From: Brevibacterium sp. W7.2
GTDB lineage: Bacteria > Actinomycetota > Actinomycetes > Actinomycetales > Brevibacteriaceae
DNA: 64,000 nucleotides
Assembly: GCF_018137945.1 (NCBI RefSeq)
Contig: NZ_CP073089.1
Coordinates: forward strand, 1,240,001-1,304,000
Direction of reading: 5' to 3'
In this document: piece by piece, positions 9,021 to 20,836 of the stretch
How the letters are laid out: every line of letters begins with the position of its first letter
Numbering within the stretch: the stretch's first letter is position 1
The notes under the pieces: model-generated
What the model saw: the letters and a program-made list of their open reading frames with translations, nothing else
What the model was told of the DNA's origin: nothing
Databases searched by the model: none
Program-made: the position numbers and the translations under genes

Positions 9021-10116
9021 GACGCAGTCACTCACTCCGTCGGCGACGACGACGTCGGTGTGGATTCCCGGTGGGGACAGTCTCGGCGGCTCCGACCCGG
9101 CCGCCGCGTCCCGGCCCGGTGACGTCTCCCGGCGGGCCGCCTCGGCGGGCTTCGACGTCCTCGCCTCGGGCCTGCCTCCCGTCCCGCTCATCGCCCACCG
9201 CTCCGGGGACCGGTGGGGCGCCGACGCGATCGGCCGCGCCGTCGGCCTGCTCACCGACCTCCACGTCGACCGCGCGTCCTACGGGTGGAGGCTGACGGCC
9301 GCGGCGGGACGGGACGAGCGTCTCGAGTCCTCCGGGCTCGGCGAAGCCCTCGACGCCGTCGCCGAATACGGCGAGGGCTTCCCCGGTGCCGTGCAGGTGT
9401 CCCTGCCGGGACCCTGGACGCTCGTCACCGCGCTCAGCCTGCCCTCGGGCGCCCGCGTCCTCGGCGACGCCGGAGCCCGCCGCGACGTCGTCCAGGCCTA
9501 CGCCTTCGGCATCGCCGGCCTCACCGAACGGCTGCGCAGGCTCGGGCTGCGCACCGTCATCCGCTTCGCCGAGATGCGCCTCGACCCCGTCCTCACCGGC
9601 ACCTGGCCCACCGTCTCCGGCTTCGCGAGCCTGCCCGCGATCAGCGAGACACAGGTCCACGCGGCGCTGACCTCGACCTTCGGGCACCTGCCGCCGTCCC
9701 TGCTCAGCCTGCCCGACCTCGCGCCCCTGCGGCTGCGCGGCAAGGAGATCCCCGCCGCCGAGGTGGTCCGCTCCACCGGTGCCGGCGCCGTGTCCGTGCC
9801 GTTGGCTAGTCTGAGGGCAGCAGGATGGGAGCAGCTGGCGATCCTCGCCGAGGCGGGAGTCGGCACATGGATCCGCCTGCCCGCCGACGCCGGTTCCCGA
9901 CCCGGTGACGTGCGGCAGTGGCTCGACCGCATCGCCGAACCGTGGCAGCGGGTCGGCATGGGTGCCGCGAGCCTCGCGGGCTTCGGCGTGCTCACGGGAG
10001 AGGAGCTGCCGCTGGGGCACCCGCCGCTGCTCGCTCCGGCGGCGACGCCGGACCGCGCCGATGAGCCGGCGATGCGGCTGGCGGCAGGACTGCGGCGAGC
10101 CCTGACGGAGGGATAG
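8977..10116 (+). CDS. Methionine synthase C-terminal-domain-like protein (Rv3015c type), no cysteines
   Basis: The 379-residue product resembles the actinobacterial family often labelled 'methionine synthase, vitamin-B12 independent', found next to ligA in mycobacteria (Rv3015c). Supporting blocks are SYGWRLT, VQVSLPGPWTL and FAEMRLDPVL of a TIM-barrel MetE-like domain. MetE binds zinc through His-Cys-Glu-Cys ligands, but this protein has no cysteine, so it is unlikely to transfer methyl groups by that mechanism. ATG at 8977 overlaps the previous gene by 44 bp and adds a Ser/Thr-rich tail; GTG at 9058 is an alternative. It ends directly before ligA, implying co-expression. Confidence 0.78.
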   Translation: MSTSSESPAAAGTAETQSLTPSATTTSVWIPGGDSLGGSDPAAASRPGDVSRRAASAGFDVLASGLPPVPLIAHRSGDRWGADAIGRAVGLLTDLHVDRASYGWRLTAAAGRDERLESSGLGEALDAVAEYGEGFPGAVQVSLPGPWTLVTALSLPSGARVLGDAGARRDVVQAYAFGIAGLTERLRRLGLRTVIRFAEMRLDPVLTGTWPTVSGFASLPAISETQVHAALTSTFGHLPPSLLSLPDLAPLRLRGKEIPAAEVVRSTGAGAVSVPLASLRAAGWEQLAILAEAGVGTWIRLPADAGSRPGDVRQWLDRIAEPWQRVGMGAASLAGFGVLTGEELPLGHPPLLAPAATPDRADEPAMRLAAGLRRALTEG

Positions 10117-12312
<2,196 letters not shown>

Positions 12313-12374
12313 GACCAGGAACGTCTCAGGCGGAGCGGAGAATGGGGACAGAATGGTTTGGCAGAGTGGGAGCC

Positions 12375-12848
12375 ATGAAGGCATTCCCCCGCTTGATCGC
12401 CGGCACCGCGGTCGCTCTGGCAGCAGTTCTCACCGCGGCACCTCTGGGAGCGGGTCTCGCCGACTTCGTCCTCAGCCCTGACCACCACACCAAGCGCAGC
12501 ACGGCGCCGACCGCGGCGGCCGAGTCTCCGCAGGAGCAGGGCGAACCGTGGAGCGGGGGACTGCTCGGCAGCGCCGAGCGCGGTGAGGGACTCGAGAGAC
12601 CCGAACCGCTCGCGCTCGCCCCGCGCACCGCCGACGCCGCCGTCACGGCCGCGACGTCACCGAACCTCACGCTGGCCGCCGGGACGGGAGGAGAGTCGGT
12701 CGAAGCGCGGATCACCGAACTCGCCGCGGACCTCCAGGCAGGGGTGCGCGCCGGCGAGTTCACCCAGGCCGACGCCGACCGCGTCCTCGGCGACATGGCC
12801 GGCTACATCCGCGGTGAGAGAACCTGGCCCGAGCGCGTGAGCGTGTGA
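12375..12848 (+). CDS. Small exported hypothetical protein
   Basis: The product is 157 residues from ATG 12375. It begins with a Sec-type signal or anchor (MKAFPRLIAGTAVALAAVLTAAPLGAGLA), has a Ser/Ala/Glu-rich low-complexity middle, and a C-terminal helical stretch (ARITELAADLQAGVRAGEFTQADADRVLGDMAGYIRG). No family is recognised. ATG 12375 is preferred to 12342 because it puts the signal peptide at the N-terminus, and CAGAGT at 12362-12367 lies 7 nt upstream. It is separated by 13 bp from the following oxidoreductase gene, so the two may be co-transcribed. Confidence 0.65.
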   Translation: MKAFPRLIAGTAVALAAVLTAAPLGAGLADFVLSPDHHTKRSTAPTAAAESPQEQGEPWSGGLLGSAERGEGLERPEPLALAPRTADAAVTAATSPNLTLAAGTGGESVEARITELAADLQAGVRAGEFTQADADRVLGDMAGYIRGERTWPERVSV

Positions 12849-12861
12849 TAGAGAGGACCCC

Positions 12862-15210
12862 ATGAGCACTGTTCCGCACAGTTCGCACTGGGGGTCCTTC
12901 ACAGCAGTCGTCGACGACGACACCCTCGTCGAGGTGGTTCCACCCGACACCGATGCCCGACCGAGCCGGCTCATCCACGACTTCGCCGACTCCGTCGACT
13001 CCGACCTGCGGGTGCGCAGACCCGCCGTGCGACGCTCCTGGCTCACCGCAGTGCGCGCCGAGCGCCAGGGCCGGGGCGAACCCGAGACCCGCCGCACCGA
13101 TGAGCGCAGAACCGATCTGCGCGGCGCCGAGCCCTTCGTCGAGATCGACTGGGATGAGGCCCTCGACCTCGTCGCCGGGGAACTCGAGCGCGTGCGCGGC
13201 GAGCACGGGAACGCGGCGATCTTCGGCGGGTCCTACGGCTGGGCGAGCGCGGGTCGTTTCCACCACGCGCGCACCCAGCTCCACCGGTTCCTCAACGCCT
13301 TCGGCGGACACACCTCGCAGGTCGGCAACTACAGCTTCGGTGCGGCGGCGATGATCCTCCCGCACGTCCTCGGGCCCGCCCAGTTCGCCAACGGTCGGCT
13401 CAGCAGCTGGGACGTCGTCTCCGAGCACACCCGGCTGTGGGTGATGTTCGGCGGGATCGCGCTGAAGAACACGCAGCTCGAATCCGGAGGACTCTCCGAC
13501 CACCCGATCCCCGACCGGCTGCGGGCCACCCACGACAACGGCTGCCGGTTCGTCTCCGTCTCCCCGCTCAGGGACGACGCCCCCGATTTCCTCGATCCGC
13601 AGTGGCTGCCGGTGCGACCGAACACGGACACCGCGCTCATGCTCGGACTCGCCCACACGCTGCTGGCCGAGAACCTCCACGACGAGGAGTTCCTCACCAC
13701 CCGCTGCGTCGGGTGGGAGCGCTTCGGCCCCTACCTCCTCGGTGAGAGCGACGGCATCGCCAAGGACGCGGACTGGGCGGCCGGGATCACCCGGATCCCC
13801 GCGGAGACGATCCGCGAACTGGCCCGTGAGATGGCGGGCACGACGACGATGATCTCCGTCGCCTGGTCGCTGCAGCGCGCCGACCACGGGGAGCAGCCGT
13901 ACTGGGCGGCGCTCGCGCTCGCGGCGATGCTCGGACAGATCGGCCTGCCCGGGGCGGGATTCGGATTCGGGTACGGGGCCGCAGGGACGATGGGCAACTG
14001 GCAGTACCCGTTCCCCGCGCCGCGCCTGCCCGTCGGGGAGAACCCGGTGACCGCGCCGATCCCGGCCGCCCGGATCGCCGACATGCTCCTCCACCCCGGT
14101 GAGGACTACGAGTTCAACGGCGAGCGGCGGACGTATCCCGACACCCGCCTCGTCTACTGGGCGGGCGGGAACCCCTTCCACCACCATCAGGACCTCAACC
14201 GGCTGCGCCGCGGATGGCAGCGGCCGGAGACGATCGTCGTCCACGAACCCTTCTGGACGGCCACGGCCCGGCAGGCCGACATCGTCCTGCCCGCGACGAC
14301 GACCCTTGAGCGCAACGACCTCGGCGCCGCCTCGGGGGACAAGCGCATCGTCGCCATGCACCGGGCACTGAGTCCCCGCCACGCGGCCCGCGCCGATTGG
14401 GACATCTTCTCAGCACTCGCGGCCCGGGTCGGCACGCACGAGTCCTTCACCGCGGGCCGGACCGAGATGGAGTGGATCGCACACCTCTACACGCGCACCC
14501 GGCAGGCCGCTGCCGACCACGACATCGCGCTGCCCGACTTCGCCACGTTCTGGGCCGACGGGGGAGTCGACGTCCCGCAGGGCAGCACGGTGCTCCTCGC
14601 GGACTTCCGCGCCGACCCGGCAGGCCACCCGCTGTCGACCCCGTCGGGACGGATCGAGCTCTTCTCCGAGACCATCGACGCCTTCGGCTACGACGACTGC
14701 CCCGGACACCCCGCGTGGCTGCCCCCGACCGAGTGGCTCGGCGCCGCCGACGCCCCGGCCGGGTCGCTGCATCTCGTGTCCAACCAGCCGGGACAGCGCC
14801 TCCACAGCCAGCTCGACACGGGTGGGACGAGCCAGGCGGCGAAGATCGCCGGACGCGAACCCTGCCGCCTCAACCCCGCCGACGCCGCAGCCCGCGGCAT
14901 CGCCGACGGCGACGTCGTCCGCATCGTCAACTCCCGGGGCGCGTGCCTGGCCGGGGCCGCACTGAGCGCGGACATCAGCCCCGGCGTCATCCAGCTCTCC
15001 GCAGGAGCCTGGTACGAGGCCGCGGACCCGACCGACCCCGCCTCGCTCGAGATCCACGGCAACCCCAATGTCCTCACGGCTGACCACGGGACGTCCCGGC
15101 TCGCGCAGGGGCCCGCGGCGCTGTCGACGCTCGTGCGCGTCGAACCGGTCGATGCCGCCGGGCTGCCGCCGGTGACGGTGACGAGTCGACCGCCGGTCTT
15201 CGCGGAGTGA
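12862..15210 (+). CDS. Molybdopterin-dependent oxidoreductase, BisC/TorA-type (sulfoxide or N-oxide reductase)
   Basis: This 782-residue DMSO-reductase-family enzyme carries molybdopterin-binding signatures: IFGGSYGWASAGRFHHA (the Ser of WASAG aligns with the Mo-ligating serine), VVHEPFWTATARQADIVLPATTTLERND, and the C-terminal domain with SNQPGQRLHSQLD. The N-terminus MSTVPHSSHWGSF is that of BisC-like enzymes and lacks an Fe-S Cys cluster motif, as in biotin sulfoxide/DMSO reductases. No Tat signal is visible, so a cytoplasmic reductase for methionine, biotin or other sulfoxides is likely; the substrate cannot be told from sequence. The start has an SD-like GAGAGGA 6 nt upstream. No cofactor-synthesis genes are in the window. 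Confidence 0.9.
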   Translation: MSTVPHSSHWGSFTAVVDDDTLVEVVPPDTDARPSRLIHDFADSVDSDLRVRRPAVRRSWLTAVRAERQGRGEPETRRTDERRTDLRGAEPFVEIDWDEALDLVAGELERVRGEHGNAAIFGGSYGWASAGRFHHARTQLHRFLNAFGGHTSQVGNYSFGAAAMILPHVLGPAQFANGRLSSWDVVSEHTRLWVMFGGIALKNTQLESGGLSDHPIPDRLRATHDNGCRFVSVSPLRDDAPDFLDPQWLPVRPNTDTALMLGLAHTLLAENLHDEEFLTTRCVGWERFGPYLLGESDGIAKDADWAAGITRIPAETIRELAREMAGTTTMISVAWSLQRADHGEQPYWAALALAAMLGQIGLPGAGFGFGYGAAGTMGNWQYPFPAPRLPVGENPVTAPIPAARIADMLLHPGEDYEFNGERRTYPDTRLVYWAGGNPFHHHQDLNRLRRGWQRPETIVVHEPFWTATARQADIVLPATTTLERNDLGAASGDKRIVAMHRALSPRHAARADWDIFSALAARVGTHESFTAGRTEMEWIAHLYTRTRQAAADHDIALPDFATFWADGGVDVPQGSTVLLADFRADPAGHPLSTPSGRIELFSETIDAFGYDDCPGHPAWLPPTEWLGAADAPAGSLHLVSNQPGQRLHSQLDTGGTSQAAKIAGREPCRLNPADAAARGIADGDVVRIVNSRGACLAGAALSADISPGVIQLSAGAWYEAADPTDPASLEIHGNPNVLTADHGTSRLAQGPAALSTLVRVEPVDAAGLPPVTVTSRPPVFAE

Positions 15211-15316
15211 GCACAGCCGCCTCGGCGAGGGACGGGTCACGGTCACAGCGTGCCGGTGGGCGCGGGCTGAGACATTAGACTGGAGCGCAGTGTTGAACGA
15301 CGATGAAAGGCAGGGA

Positions 15317-15622
15317 ATGACGGAGTCCTCCGCAATCACCCCCGAACAGGTGGCGCACTTGGCGTCGCTGTCGCGGATCGCCATGAGCGAAGACGAACTG
15401 GCCGCACTCGCCGGCGATCTCTCGACGATCCTCGAGAACGTCGCGCGGGTCAACGAGGTCGTCGGTGACGACGTTCCGGCCACGAGCCACCCGATCGCCC
15501 TGTCGAACGTGCTCCGTCCCGACGAGGTCGGTGCGACCCTGACGAGCGAGCAGGCGCTCGCCGCCGCTCCGGCCGCAGCCGACGACAAGTTCCTCGTCCC
15601 CCAGATCCTCGGGGAGGAATGA
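15317..15622 (+). CDS. gatC: Asp-tRNA(Asn)/Glu-tRNA(Gln) amidotransferase subunit C
   Basis: The 101-residue small subunit stabilises the GatAB amidotransferase. The [21 protein letters not shown] helix and the [20 protein letters not shown] motif are typical. ATG 15317 (MTESSAI) with SD AAGGCAGGG gives the family length; GTG 15290, 8 nt after a TAGACT hexamer at 15276-15281, would add nine residues, so the mRNA may begin there. Stop overlaps gatA's ATG. gatC-gatA-gatB are contiguous and overlapping, an operon for indirect Gln-tRNA and/or Asn-tRNA synthesis. Confidence 0.95.
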   Translation: MTESSAITPEQVAHLASLSRIAMSEDELAALAGDLSTILENVARVNEVVGDDVPATSHPIALSNVLRPDEVGATLTSEQALAAAPAAADDKFLVPQILGEE

Positions 15623-17121
15623 TGAGCGAACTCATCGCCAAGAGCGCCCTCGAACTCGCCGCAGGTCTGACATCCGGCGAGTTCTCCTCCGTTGAGGTCA
15701 CTCGGGCCCACCTCGACCGCATCCGCGACACCGAGGAGGACTTCGGCTCCTTCATCACCGTCACCGACGACCTCGCCCTGGCGACCGCCAAGGACGTCGA
15801 CGACCGGCGCAGCCGCGGTGAGGACCTCCACGCCCTCGCCGGTGTGCCCGTCGCCCTCAAGGACCTCGTCGTCACCGAGGGCGTGCGCACGACCGCGGCC
15901 TCGAAGATCCTCGAGAACTGGGTTCCCCCGTACGAATCGACCGTCCACCTCAAGGTCAGGGCCGCGGGCCTGCCGGTCCTCGGCAAGACGAACCTCGACG
16001 AGTTCGCGATGGGCTCGACGACCGAGCACTCGGCCTTCGGCACGACCCGCAACCCGTGGAACCTCGAGCACGTCCCCGGCGGCTCCTCCGGCGGTGCGGC
16101 CGCCGCGCTCGCCGGCTTCCAGGCCCCGCTGTCGGTGGGCACCGACACCGGTGGTTCCGTGCGCCAGCCCGCCGCCTTCACCGGCACGGTCGGCGTCAAG
16201 CCCACCTACGGGTCGATCTCGCGCTACGGCATCATCGCGATGGCCTCGAGCCTCGACCAGGTCGGCCCGATGGGCCGCAGCGTCGCCGATGCCGCAGCCC
16301 TGCACATGTTGCTCGCCGGACACGACCCGCTCGACTCGACCTCGCTGCCCGACCCGGTCGACGACTTCGTCGCGCTCGCGCAGAACGGAACGCTCAAGGG
16401 CAAGAAGCTCGGTGTCATCAAGCAGCTCATCGGCGACGGCTACGACGCCGGGGTCCGCGACGCGTTCACCGCAGCCCTCGACGTCGCCGCTGCCGCGGGT
16501 GCGGAGATCATCGAGGTCGACGTGCCCTCGATCTCCTACGCGCTCGACGCGTACTACCTCATCATGCCTTCCGAGGTGTCCTCGAACCTCGCCCGCTACG
16601 ACGGCATGCGCTACGGTCTGCGCGTCGAACCGACCGAGGGACCGGTGACCGCGGAGACCGTCATGGCCGCGACCCGTGCCGCCGGCTTCGGCGCGGAGGT
16701 CAAGCGCCGCATCATCCTCGGCACGTACGCGCTCTCGGCCGGATACTACGACGCCTACTACGGGTCGGCGCAGAAGATCCGCACCCTCGTCCAGCGGGAC
16801 TTCGCGAAGGCCTTCGAATCCGTCGACGTCCTCGTCTCGCCGACGGCCCCGACGACGGCTCTGAAGTTCGGGGCGGAGTCCGCCTCCGACCCGATGGCCC
16901 TCTACCTCGGCGACGTCGCGACCCTGCCGGCGAACCTCGCCGGCATCCCGGGCCTCTCCCTGCCCGCCGGCCTCGCCGACGGTCTGCCCGTCGGCTTCCA
17001 GGTGCTCGCCCCGGCGCGTGAGGACCGGCGGATGTACGCCGTCGCCGGCCCCCTCGAGGCCGCTCTCGAAGCCGCCGGATCCCGTGTCCTCGACACCCTT
17101 GCGGAAGGACTGACCAAGTGA
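15619..17121 (+). CDS. gatA: Asp-tRNA(Asn)/Glu-tRNA(Gln) amidotransferase subunit A
   Basis: The 500-residue amidase-signature subunit hydrolyses glutamine to provide ammonia. The catalytic Lys ([10 protein letters not shown]), the Gly/Ser-rich signature [16 protein letters not shown] and the cis-Ser/Ser segment [15 protein letters not shown] are intact. Two adjacent in-frame ATGs (15619, 15622) overlap the gatC stop; SD GGGGAGGA is just upstream. Its own stop overlaps the GTG of gatB. Length is normal for GatA. Confidence 0.97.
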   Translation: MMSELIAKSALELAAGLTSGEFSSVEVTRAHLDRIRDTEEDFGSFITVTDDLALATAKDVDDRRSRGEDLHALAGVPVALKDLVVTEGVRTTAASKILENWVPPYESTVHLKVRAAGLPVLGKTNLDEFAMGSTTEHSAFGTTRNPWNLEHVPGGSSGGAAAALAGFQAPLSVGTDTGGSVRQPAAFTGTVGVKPTYGSISRYGIIAMASSLDQVGPMGRSVADAAALHMLLAGHDPLDSTSLPDPVDDFVALAQNGTLKGKKLGVIKQLIGDGYDAGVRDAFTAALDVAAAAGAEIIEVDVPSISYALDAYYLIMPSEVSSNLARYDGMRYGLRVEPTEGPVTAETVMAATRAAGFGAEVKRRIILGTYALSAGYYDAYYGSAQKIRTLVQRDFAKAFESVDVLVSPTAPTTALKFGAESASDPMALYLGDVATLPANLAGIPGLSLPAGLADGLPVGFQVLAPAREDRRMYAVAGPLEAALEAAGSRVLDTLAEGLTK

Positions 17122-18599
17122 AGTACGAAGAGGCGATCACCAAGTACGATCCGGTCATCGGCATCGAGGTCCACGTCGAGCTCGGCACCGCGACGAAGAT
17201 GTTCGACGCGGCCCCGAACACCTTCGGCGGCGGACCGAACTCGAACATCACCCCGACCTCGCTCGGTCTGCCCGGCTCCTTGCCCGTCGTCAACGCCAAG
17301 GGCGTCGAGTACGCGATCAGGATCGGTCTGGCGCTCGGCTGCGAGATCGCCGAATCCTGCCGTTTCGCCCGGAAGAACTACTTCTACCCGGACGTGCCCA
17401 AGGACTTCCAGACGAGCCAGTCCGATGAGCCCATCGCCTCCGAGGGACAGGTCGAGGTCGAACTCGAGGACGGCACCCAGTTCACGATCCCCGTCGAACG
17501 CGCCCACATGGAGGAGGACGCGGGCAAGAACACGCACGTGGGCGGGGCGACCGGCCGCATCCACGGAGCCGACCACTCGCTCGTCGACTACAACCGGGCG
17601 GGGGTGCCGCTCGTCGAGATCGTCACCCACCCGATCACGGGCACGGGGGAGCGGGCCGCCGAGGTGGCCGCCGCCTACGTCCGGACCCTGCGCGACATCT
17701 TCCGCGCCCTCGGCGTTTCCGAGGCGCGGATGGAGCAGGGCAACGTCCGCGCCGACGTCAACGTCTCGCTGCGGGAGAGCCCCGAGGCACCGCTGGGCAC
17801 CCGCACGGAGACGAAGAACGTCAACTCGTTCCGCTCGATCGAACGCGCCGTGCGCTACGAGATCGCCCGCCAGGCCACGGTCCTCGACGCCGGTGAGAAG
17901 GTCGTCCAGGAGACCCGCCACTTCCATGAGGACACCGGTGAGACGACCTCGGGGCGCCTGAAGTCCGACGCCGACGACTACCGGTACTTCCCGGAGCCGG
18001 ACCTCGTCCCGCTCGTGCCCTCCCGCGACTGGGTCGCCGAGATCAAGGAGTCGCTGCCCGAGCTGCCCGCCCAGAAGCGCCGCCGGCTGACCGCCGAATG
18101 GGGCTTCTCCGACCTCGAGATGCGCGACATCGTCAACGCCGGCCTCCTCGAGGCCATCGAGGACACCGTCACCGCCGGGGCGCCTTCGGCTGCCGCCCGG
18201 AAATGGTGGACCGGTGAGGTCGCGAGACTCGCCAACCAGCGTGAGATCCACCCGACGGAGCTCGTCACTCCGGCCCAGGTCGCCGGTCTCACGGCTCTGC
18301 TCGCCGACGGCAAGCTCAACGACCGGCTGGCGAAGGAGGTCCTCGCCGGAGTCGCGGACGGTGAGGGCGACCCTGCCGAGGTGATGTCGGCCCGCGGTCT
18401 CGAGATCGTCGAGGACACCGGTGCGCTCGAGGCCGCCGTCGACGAGGCGATCGCCGGCAACCCCGACGTCGTCGAGAAGATCAGGGGCGGGAAGATGCAG
18501 GCCATCGGCGCGCTCATGGGGCCGATCATGAAGGCCACCCGCGGTCAGGCCGACGCCGGCAAGGCCAAGGAGCTCATCCTCGCGAAGATCAACGGCTGA
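17118..18599 (+). CDS. gatB: Asp-tRNA(Asn)/Glu-tRNA(Gln) amidotransferase subunit B
   Basis: The 493-residue subunit binds mischarged tRNA, phosphorylates the acyl group and channels ammonia from GatA. It has the [17 protein letters not shown]-terminus, the [16 protein letters not shown] and MEEDAGKN catalytic-core motifs, GVPLVEIVT, and the C-terminal YqeY-like tail domain ([20 protein letters not shown]). GTG start at 17118 overlaps gatA's stop as GTGA. It ends the gatCAB operon; a GC hairpin follows at 18653. Confidence 0.97.
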   Translation: MKYEEAITKYDPVIGIEVHVELGTATKMFDAAPNTFGGGPNSNITPTSLGLPGSLPVVNAKGVEYAIRIGLALGCEIAESCRFARKNYFYPDVPKDFQTSQSDEPIASEGQVEVELEDGTQFTIPVERAHMEEDAGKNTHVGGATGRIHGADHSLVDYNRAGVPLVEIVTHPITGTGERAAEVAAAYVRTLRDIFRALGVSEARMEQGNVRADVNVSLRESPEAPLGTRTETKNVNSFRSIERAVRYEIARQATVLDAGEKVVQETRHFHEDTGETTSGRLKSDADDYRYFPEPDLVPLVPSRDWVAEIKESLPELPAQKRRRLTAEWGFSDLEMRDIVNAGLLEAIEDTVTAGAPSAAARKWWTGEVARLANQREIHPTELVTPAQVAGLTALLADGKLNDRLAKEVLAGVADGEGDPAEVMSARGLEIVEDTGALEAAVDEAIAGNPDVVEKIRGGKMQAIGALMGPIMKATRGQADAGKAKELILAKING

Positions 18600-18652
18600 G
18601 GCCGAGGCGGACTCAGCGTTGATCCAGCCACACCCTCTAGACTTCTGAGCAA

Positions 18653-18672
18653 AGGGAACCCCCCGGGGTTCC
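18653..18672 (+). terminator. GC-rich hairpin downstream of gatB
   Basis: A perfect inverted repeat GGGAACCC ... GGGTTCCC lies 54 bp after gatB. There is no T-run, so it is either a weak or Rho-type terminator or a 5'-UTR structure of the next gene: a TAGACT -10-like hexamer at 18638-18643 would put it inside that transcript. Confidence 0.4.
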
Positions 18673-18769
18673 CGCAGAGAGTCGGAGGGTGTGGCTGTTC
18701 GCATTCTCCCCGGAGCGCGCGTCGGCCGCCGAGCCGGCTCGCCCCCTGCTGAGCGTGGAGGTGGACGCA

Positions 18770-19819
18770 GTGGCACATGCGTGGAAGTCGCTGTGGAAGG
18801 ACGAATGCGGCAGAACCGTGCCGATCTACCGGGTGCTCGTGCCCGACAGCGTGAATGAGGAGATCCTCACCGCCTGGAAGGCCCGCGGCTACCGGTACAC
18901 GGCCGGCGCCCCGAGCGCGATCATGCTCACCGGCGCGATGCGCCGGAACTTCTTCCGCACCTCCGCGGTGTTCAAGGGCGGAACCGCCACCGGTGCCGCC
19001 GTGACCACGGGCTTCGCCGCTCCCGGCGGCATTGCGCTGCTCGCCGGGTACCTCGATGCCGCCCTGACCTTCGGCGTCCTCGGTGGGGCCACGGCCGTGG
19101 GCACCGGCGTCTTCGCCGCCGTGACGGGACCGAAGTACCTGCGCGATCCCCGTCGCCTCAATCGCCGCAACCGGCAGCGCGCGGCCCACGCCGAGTGGCT
19201 GACACCGGCGAGCCTCGGCTTCCAGCCCGGCCGGAAGGAGGGACGCGACACCGATGAGCAGCGTCTCTTCCATCTCGCCGTCACCATCGCCCGCAAGATC
19301 GTGCGCACCCGCGCCTGGACGCATCCGATCCTCACCGACCACGTCTCCCGCGTCGACCTCGACCACGCCGTGGCGTCGATCGGCGTGCGGCTGCGCGAGC
19401 TCGTCCGCCTCCGCGAGGAGATCGAGAGCATCAAGGACTCGGGCACGGCGAAGACCGTCGATGCGTACCTGACGAAGCTCGCCGTCGCGTTCACCTCGAT
19501 GGCCAATCGCGTCGTGTCGATGCACGACTACTATCTGCGGCTGCTCGAGCTCGACCAGCAGCTCGTGCTGCTCCACAACTCCGAGCGCTCGCGGGAGCTC
19601 GGCGACCGAGTCCTCGACGTCCTCTCCCGCACCGCCGCCGACGATTCCGCCGACTGGCAGTTCCGGGAGCTGCGTATCGACGCGGACTCCCAGGCCGAGG
19701 TCGTCTCCGGTCTCCTCACCGAACTCGAGGAGACCGCCGACACCTTCGACGACTTCGACACCCGCCTGGCCGCGGCGCAGAAGTCGCTCGAGACCGGAGA
19801 CGGCGCGCCCGCACAGTGA
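18770..19819 (+). CDS. Conserved hypothetical protein with a Gly-rich membrane-associated segment
   Basis: The 349-residue product begins MAHAWKSLWKDECGRTVPIYRVLVPDSV. It has a Gly/Ala-rich hydrophobic stretch at about residues 60-115 that may form two TM helices, followed by a long helical, probably coiled region (RLRELVRLREEIESIKDSG; LRLLELDQQLVLLHNSERSRELG) and an acidic C-terminus. GTG at 18770 is chosen for a near-perfect SD, GGAGGTGG, ending 5 nt upstream; a longer frame from GTG 18689 exists but its N-terminus looks non-coding. I do not recognise the family. It lies alone between gatB and convergent def. Confidence 0.72.
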   Translation: MAHAWKSLWKDECGRTVPIYRVLVPDSVNEEILTAWKARGYRYTAGAPSAIMLTGAMRRNFFRTSAVFKGGTATGAAVTTGFAAPGGIALLAGYLDAALTFGVLGGATAVGTGVFAAVTGPKYLRDPRRLNRRNRQRAAHAEWLTPASLGFQPGRKEGRDTDEQRLFHLAVTIARKIVRTRAWTHPILTDHVSRVDLDHAVASIGVRLRELVRLREEIESIKDSGTAKTVDAYLTKLAVAFTSMANRVVSMHDYYLRLLELDQQLVLLHNSERSRELGDRVLDVLSRTAADDSADWQFRELRIDADSQAEVVSGLLTELEETADTFDDFDTRLAAAQKSLETGDGAPAQ

Positions 19820-19840
19820 GCAGGCTGCTGGCCTGAGCGG

Positions 19841-20413
19841 TCAGTGGCCGAACGGATCGGGGTCGACTCCCGGCATCCATGACCGTCCCGGTTCGTCGTA
19901 CCCGGCGGCGGTCTGCTCCTTCTTCCACTTCTTCGCCCAGCGCTTGTCGAGCCTGTCGACGTAGAGGGTGCCCTGGAGGTGGTCGAACTCGTGCTGCATG
20001 ACGCGGGCGAACCAGCCCTCGGCGTTGAGCGAGACGGGCTCGCCCGCCTCGTCGACTCCGGTGACCGTGACCCGGTCGGCGCGCTTGAGCGGGTAGTCGA
20101 GGCTCGGCACCGACAGGCATCCTTCGGTGTCCTCGGCAGGGTCGGGGCGACCGTCGGGCACCCGGGAGGCGACGAGTCGGGGGTTGACGAAGGTGCCGCG
20201 ACGACGCACCCCGGCGTCATCCTCGGCGTGGTAGACGAAGATCCGCAGGCCCACGCCGATCTGCGGTGCGGCGAGACCGACCCCGTTGCTCGCATCGAGG
20301 GTCTCGTGCATGTCGGCGACGAGTGTCCTAAGGGCGTCATCGAACTCCGTGACGGGGTCGGCAGGGCGGTGGAGCACGGGTTCGCCGTAGATGACGATGG
20401 GATGAACGGTCAT
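19841..20413 (-). CDS. def: Peptide deformylase
   Basis: The 190-residue metalloenzyme removes the formyl group from nascent polypeptides. All three family motifs are present: GVGLAAPQIG, EGCLSVP with the metal-ligand Cys, and QHEFDHLQG with the HExxH-type ligands and catalytic Glu. A basic/acidic tail (RWAKKWKKEQTAAGYDEPGRSW...) extends beyond the core, as in several actinobacterial enzymes. ATG 20413 (MTVHPIVIYG) is chosen; the minus-strand hexamer TACGAT (20421-20426) lies 7 nt upstream, so it may be leaderless. ATG 20422 would add METM. It is convergent with the preceding gene. Confidence 0.95.
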   Translation of the reverse strand: MTVHPIVIYGEPVLHRPADPVTEFDDALRTLVADMHETLDASNGVGLAAPQIGVGLRIFVYHAEDDAGVRRRGTFVNPRLVASRVPDGRPDPAEDTEGCLSVPSLDYPLKRADRVTVTGVDEAGEPVSLNAEGWFARVMQHEFDHLQGTLYVDRLDKRWAKKWKKEQTAAGYDEPGRSWMPGVDPDPFGH

Positions 20414-20836
20414 GGTCTCCATCGTATCGAGTGCGGCCGGAGTCAGCGGGGTGCCGAGCACGAGAGCTTCGTCATCCGCAGACTCCCTGAGTTGTCTCAG
20501 AATTCGCGCTGAGGTTGCCTGCGCGCGGCGCTGCTCGGTCGACGGGCGAGGGGCCCGCGCGAGCCCACTGCGCCTGTAATTGCTCAGCGGTTATCGGCGC
20601 ATCACTGGGTTCCCGAACGCTCAGGCATGTTCGTCCTCGCGTGGTGCCAGGCTATTCATCCCGTGCGTCGGAATGTGACGCAGGATTTCGCCCCCAGCGA
20701 ACACTGATTGTTGAGCAACCTGTGAGGAGGCGATCGCCGGGGCCGCGTGGTTAAGATGGGCGTGTGACGTCTCGTTCCACGAGATGACAGCCGCAGCCGA
20801 GGCTCGACTGCCCACGGACATCTGGAAGGACATGAC
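20414..20836. other. 423-bp divergent intergenic region between def and cysK
   Basis: I see no convincing gene here. Short dyads are CTGAG-N4-CTCAG (about 20488-20501), GTTGAGCAAC near 20709, and TCTCG-N5-CGAGA in the region just before cysK. A TTAAGAT hexamer near 20751-20757 could be the cysK -10, about 80 bp upstream of the start, leaving a long 5' leader that contains the last dyad. Regulation of cysK by a sulfur-responsive repressor would fit but is not shown. Confidence 0.4.

Noticed and set aside
12760-14382. 540-codon minus-strand ORF opposite the molybdopterin oxidoreductase
   Set aside because: Composition is that of an antisense shadow, and there are no recognisable motifs.
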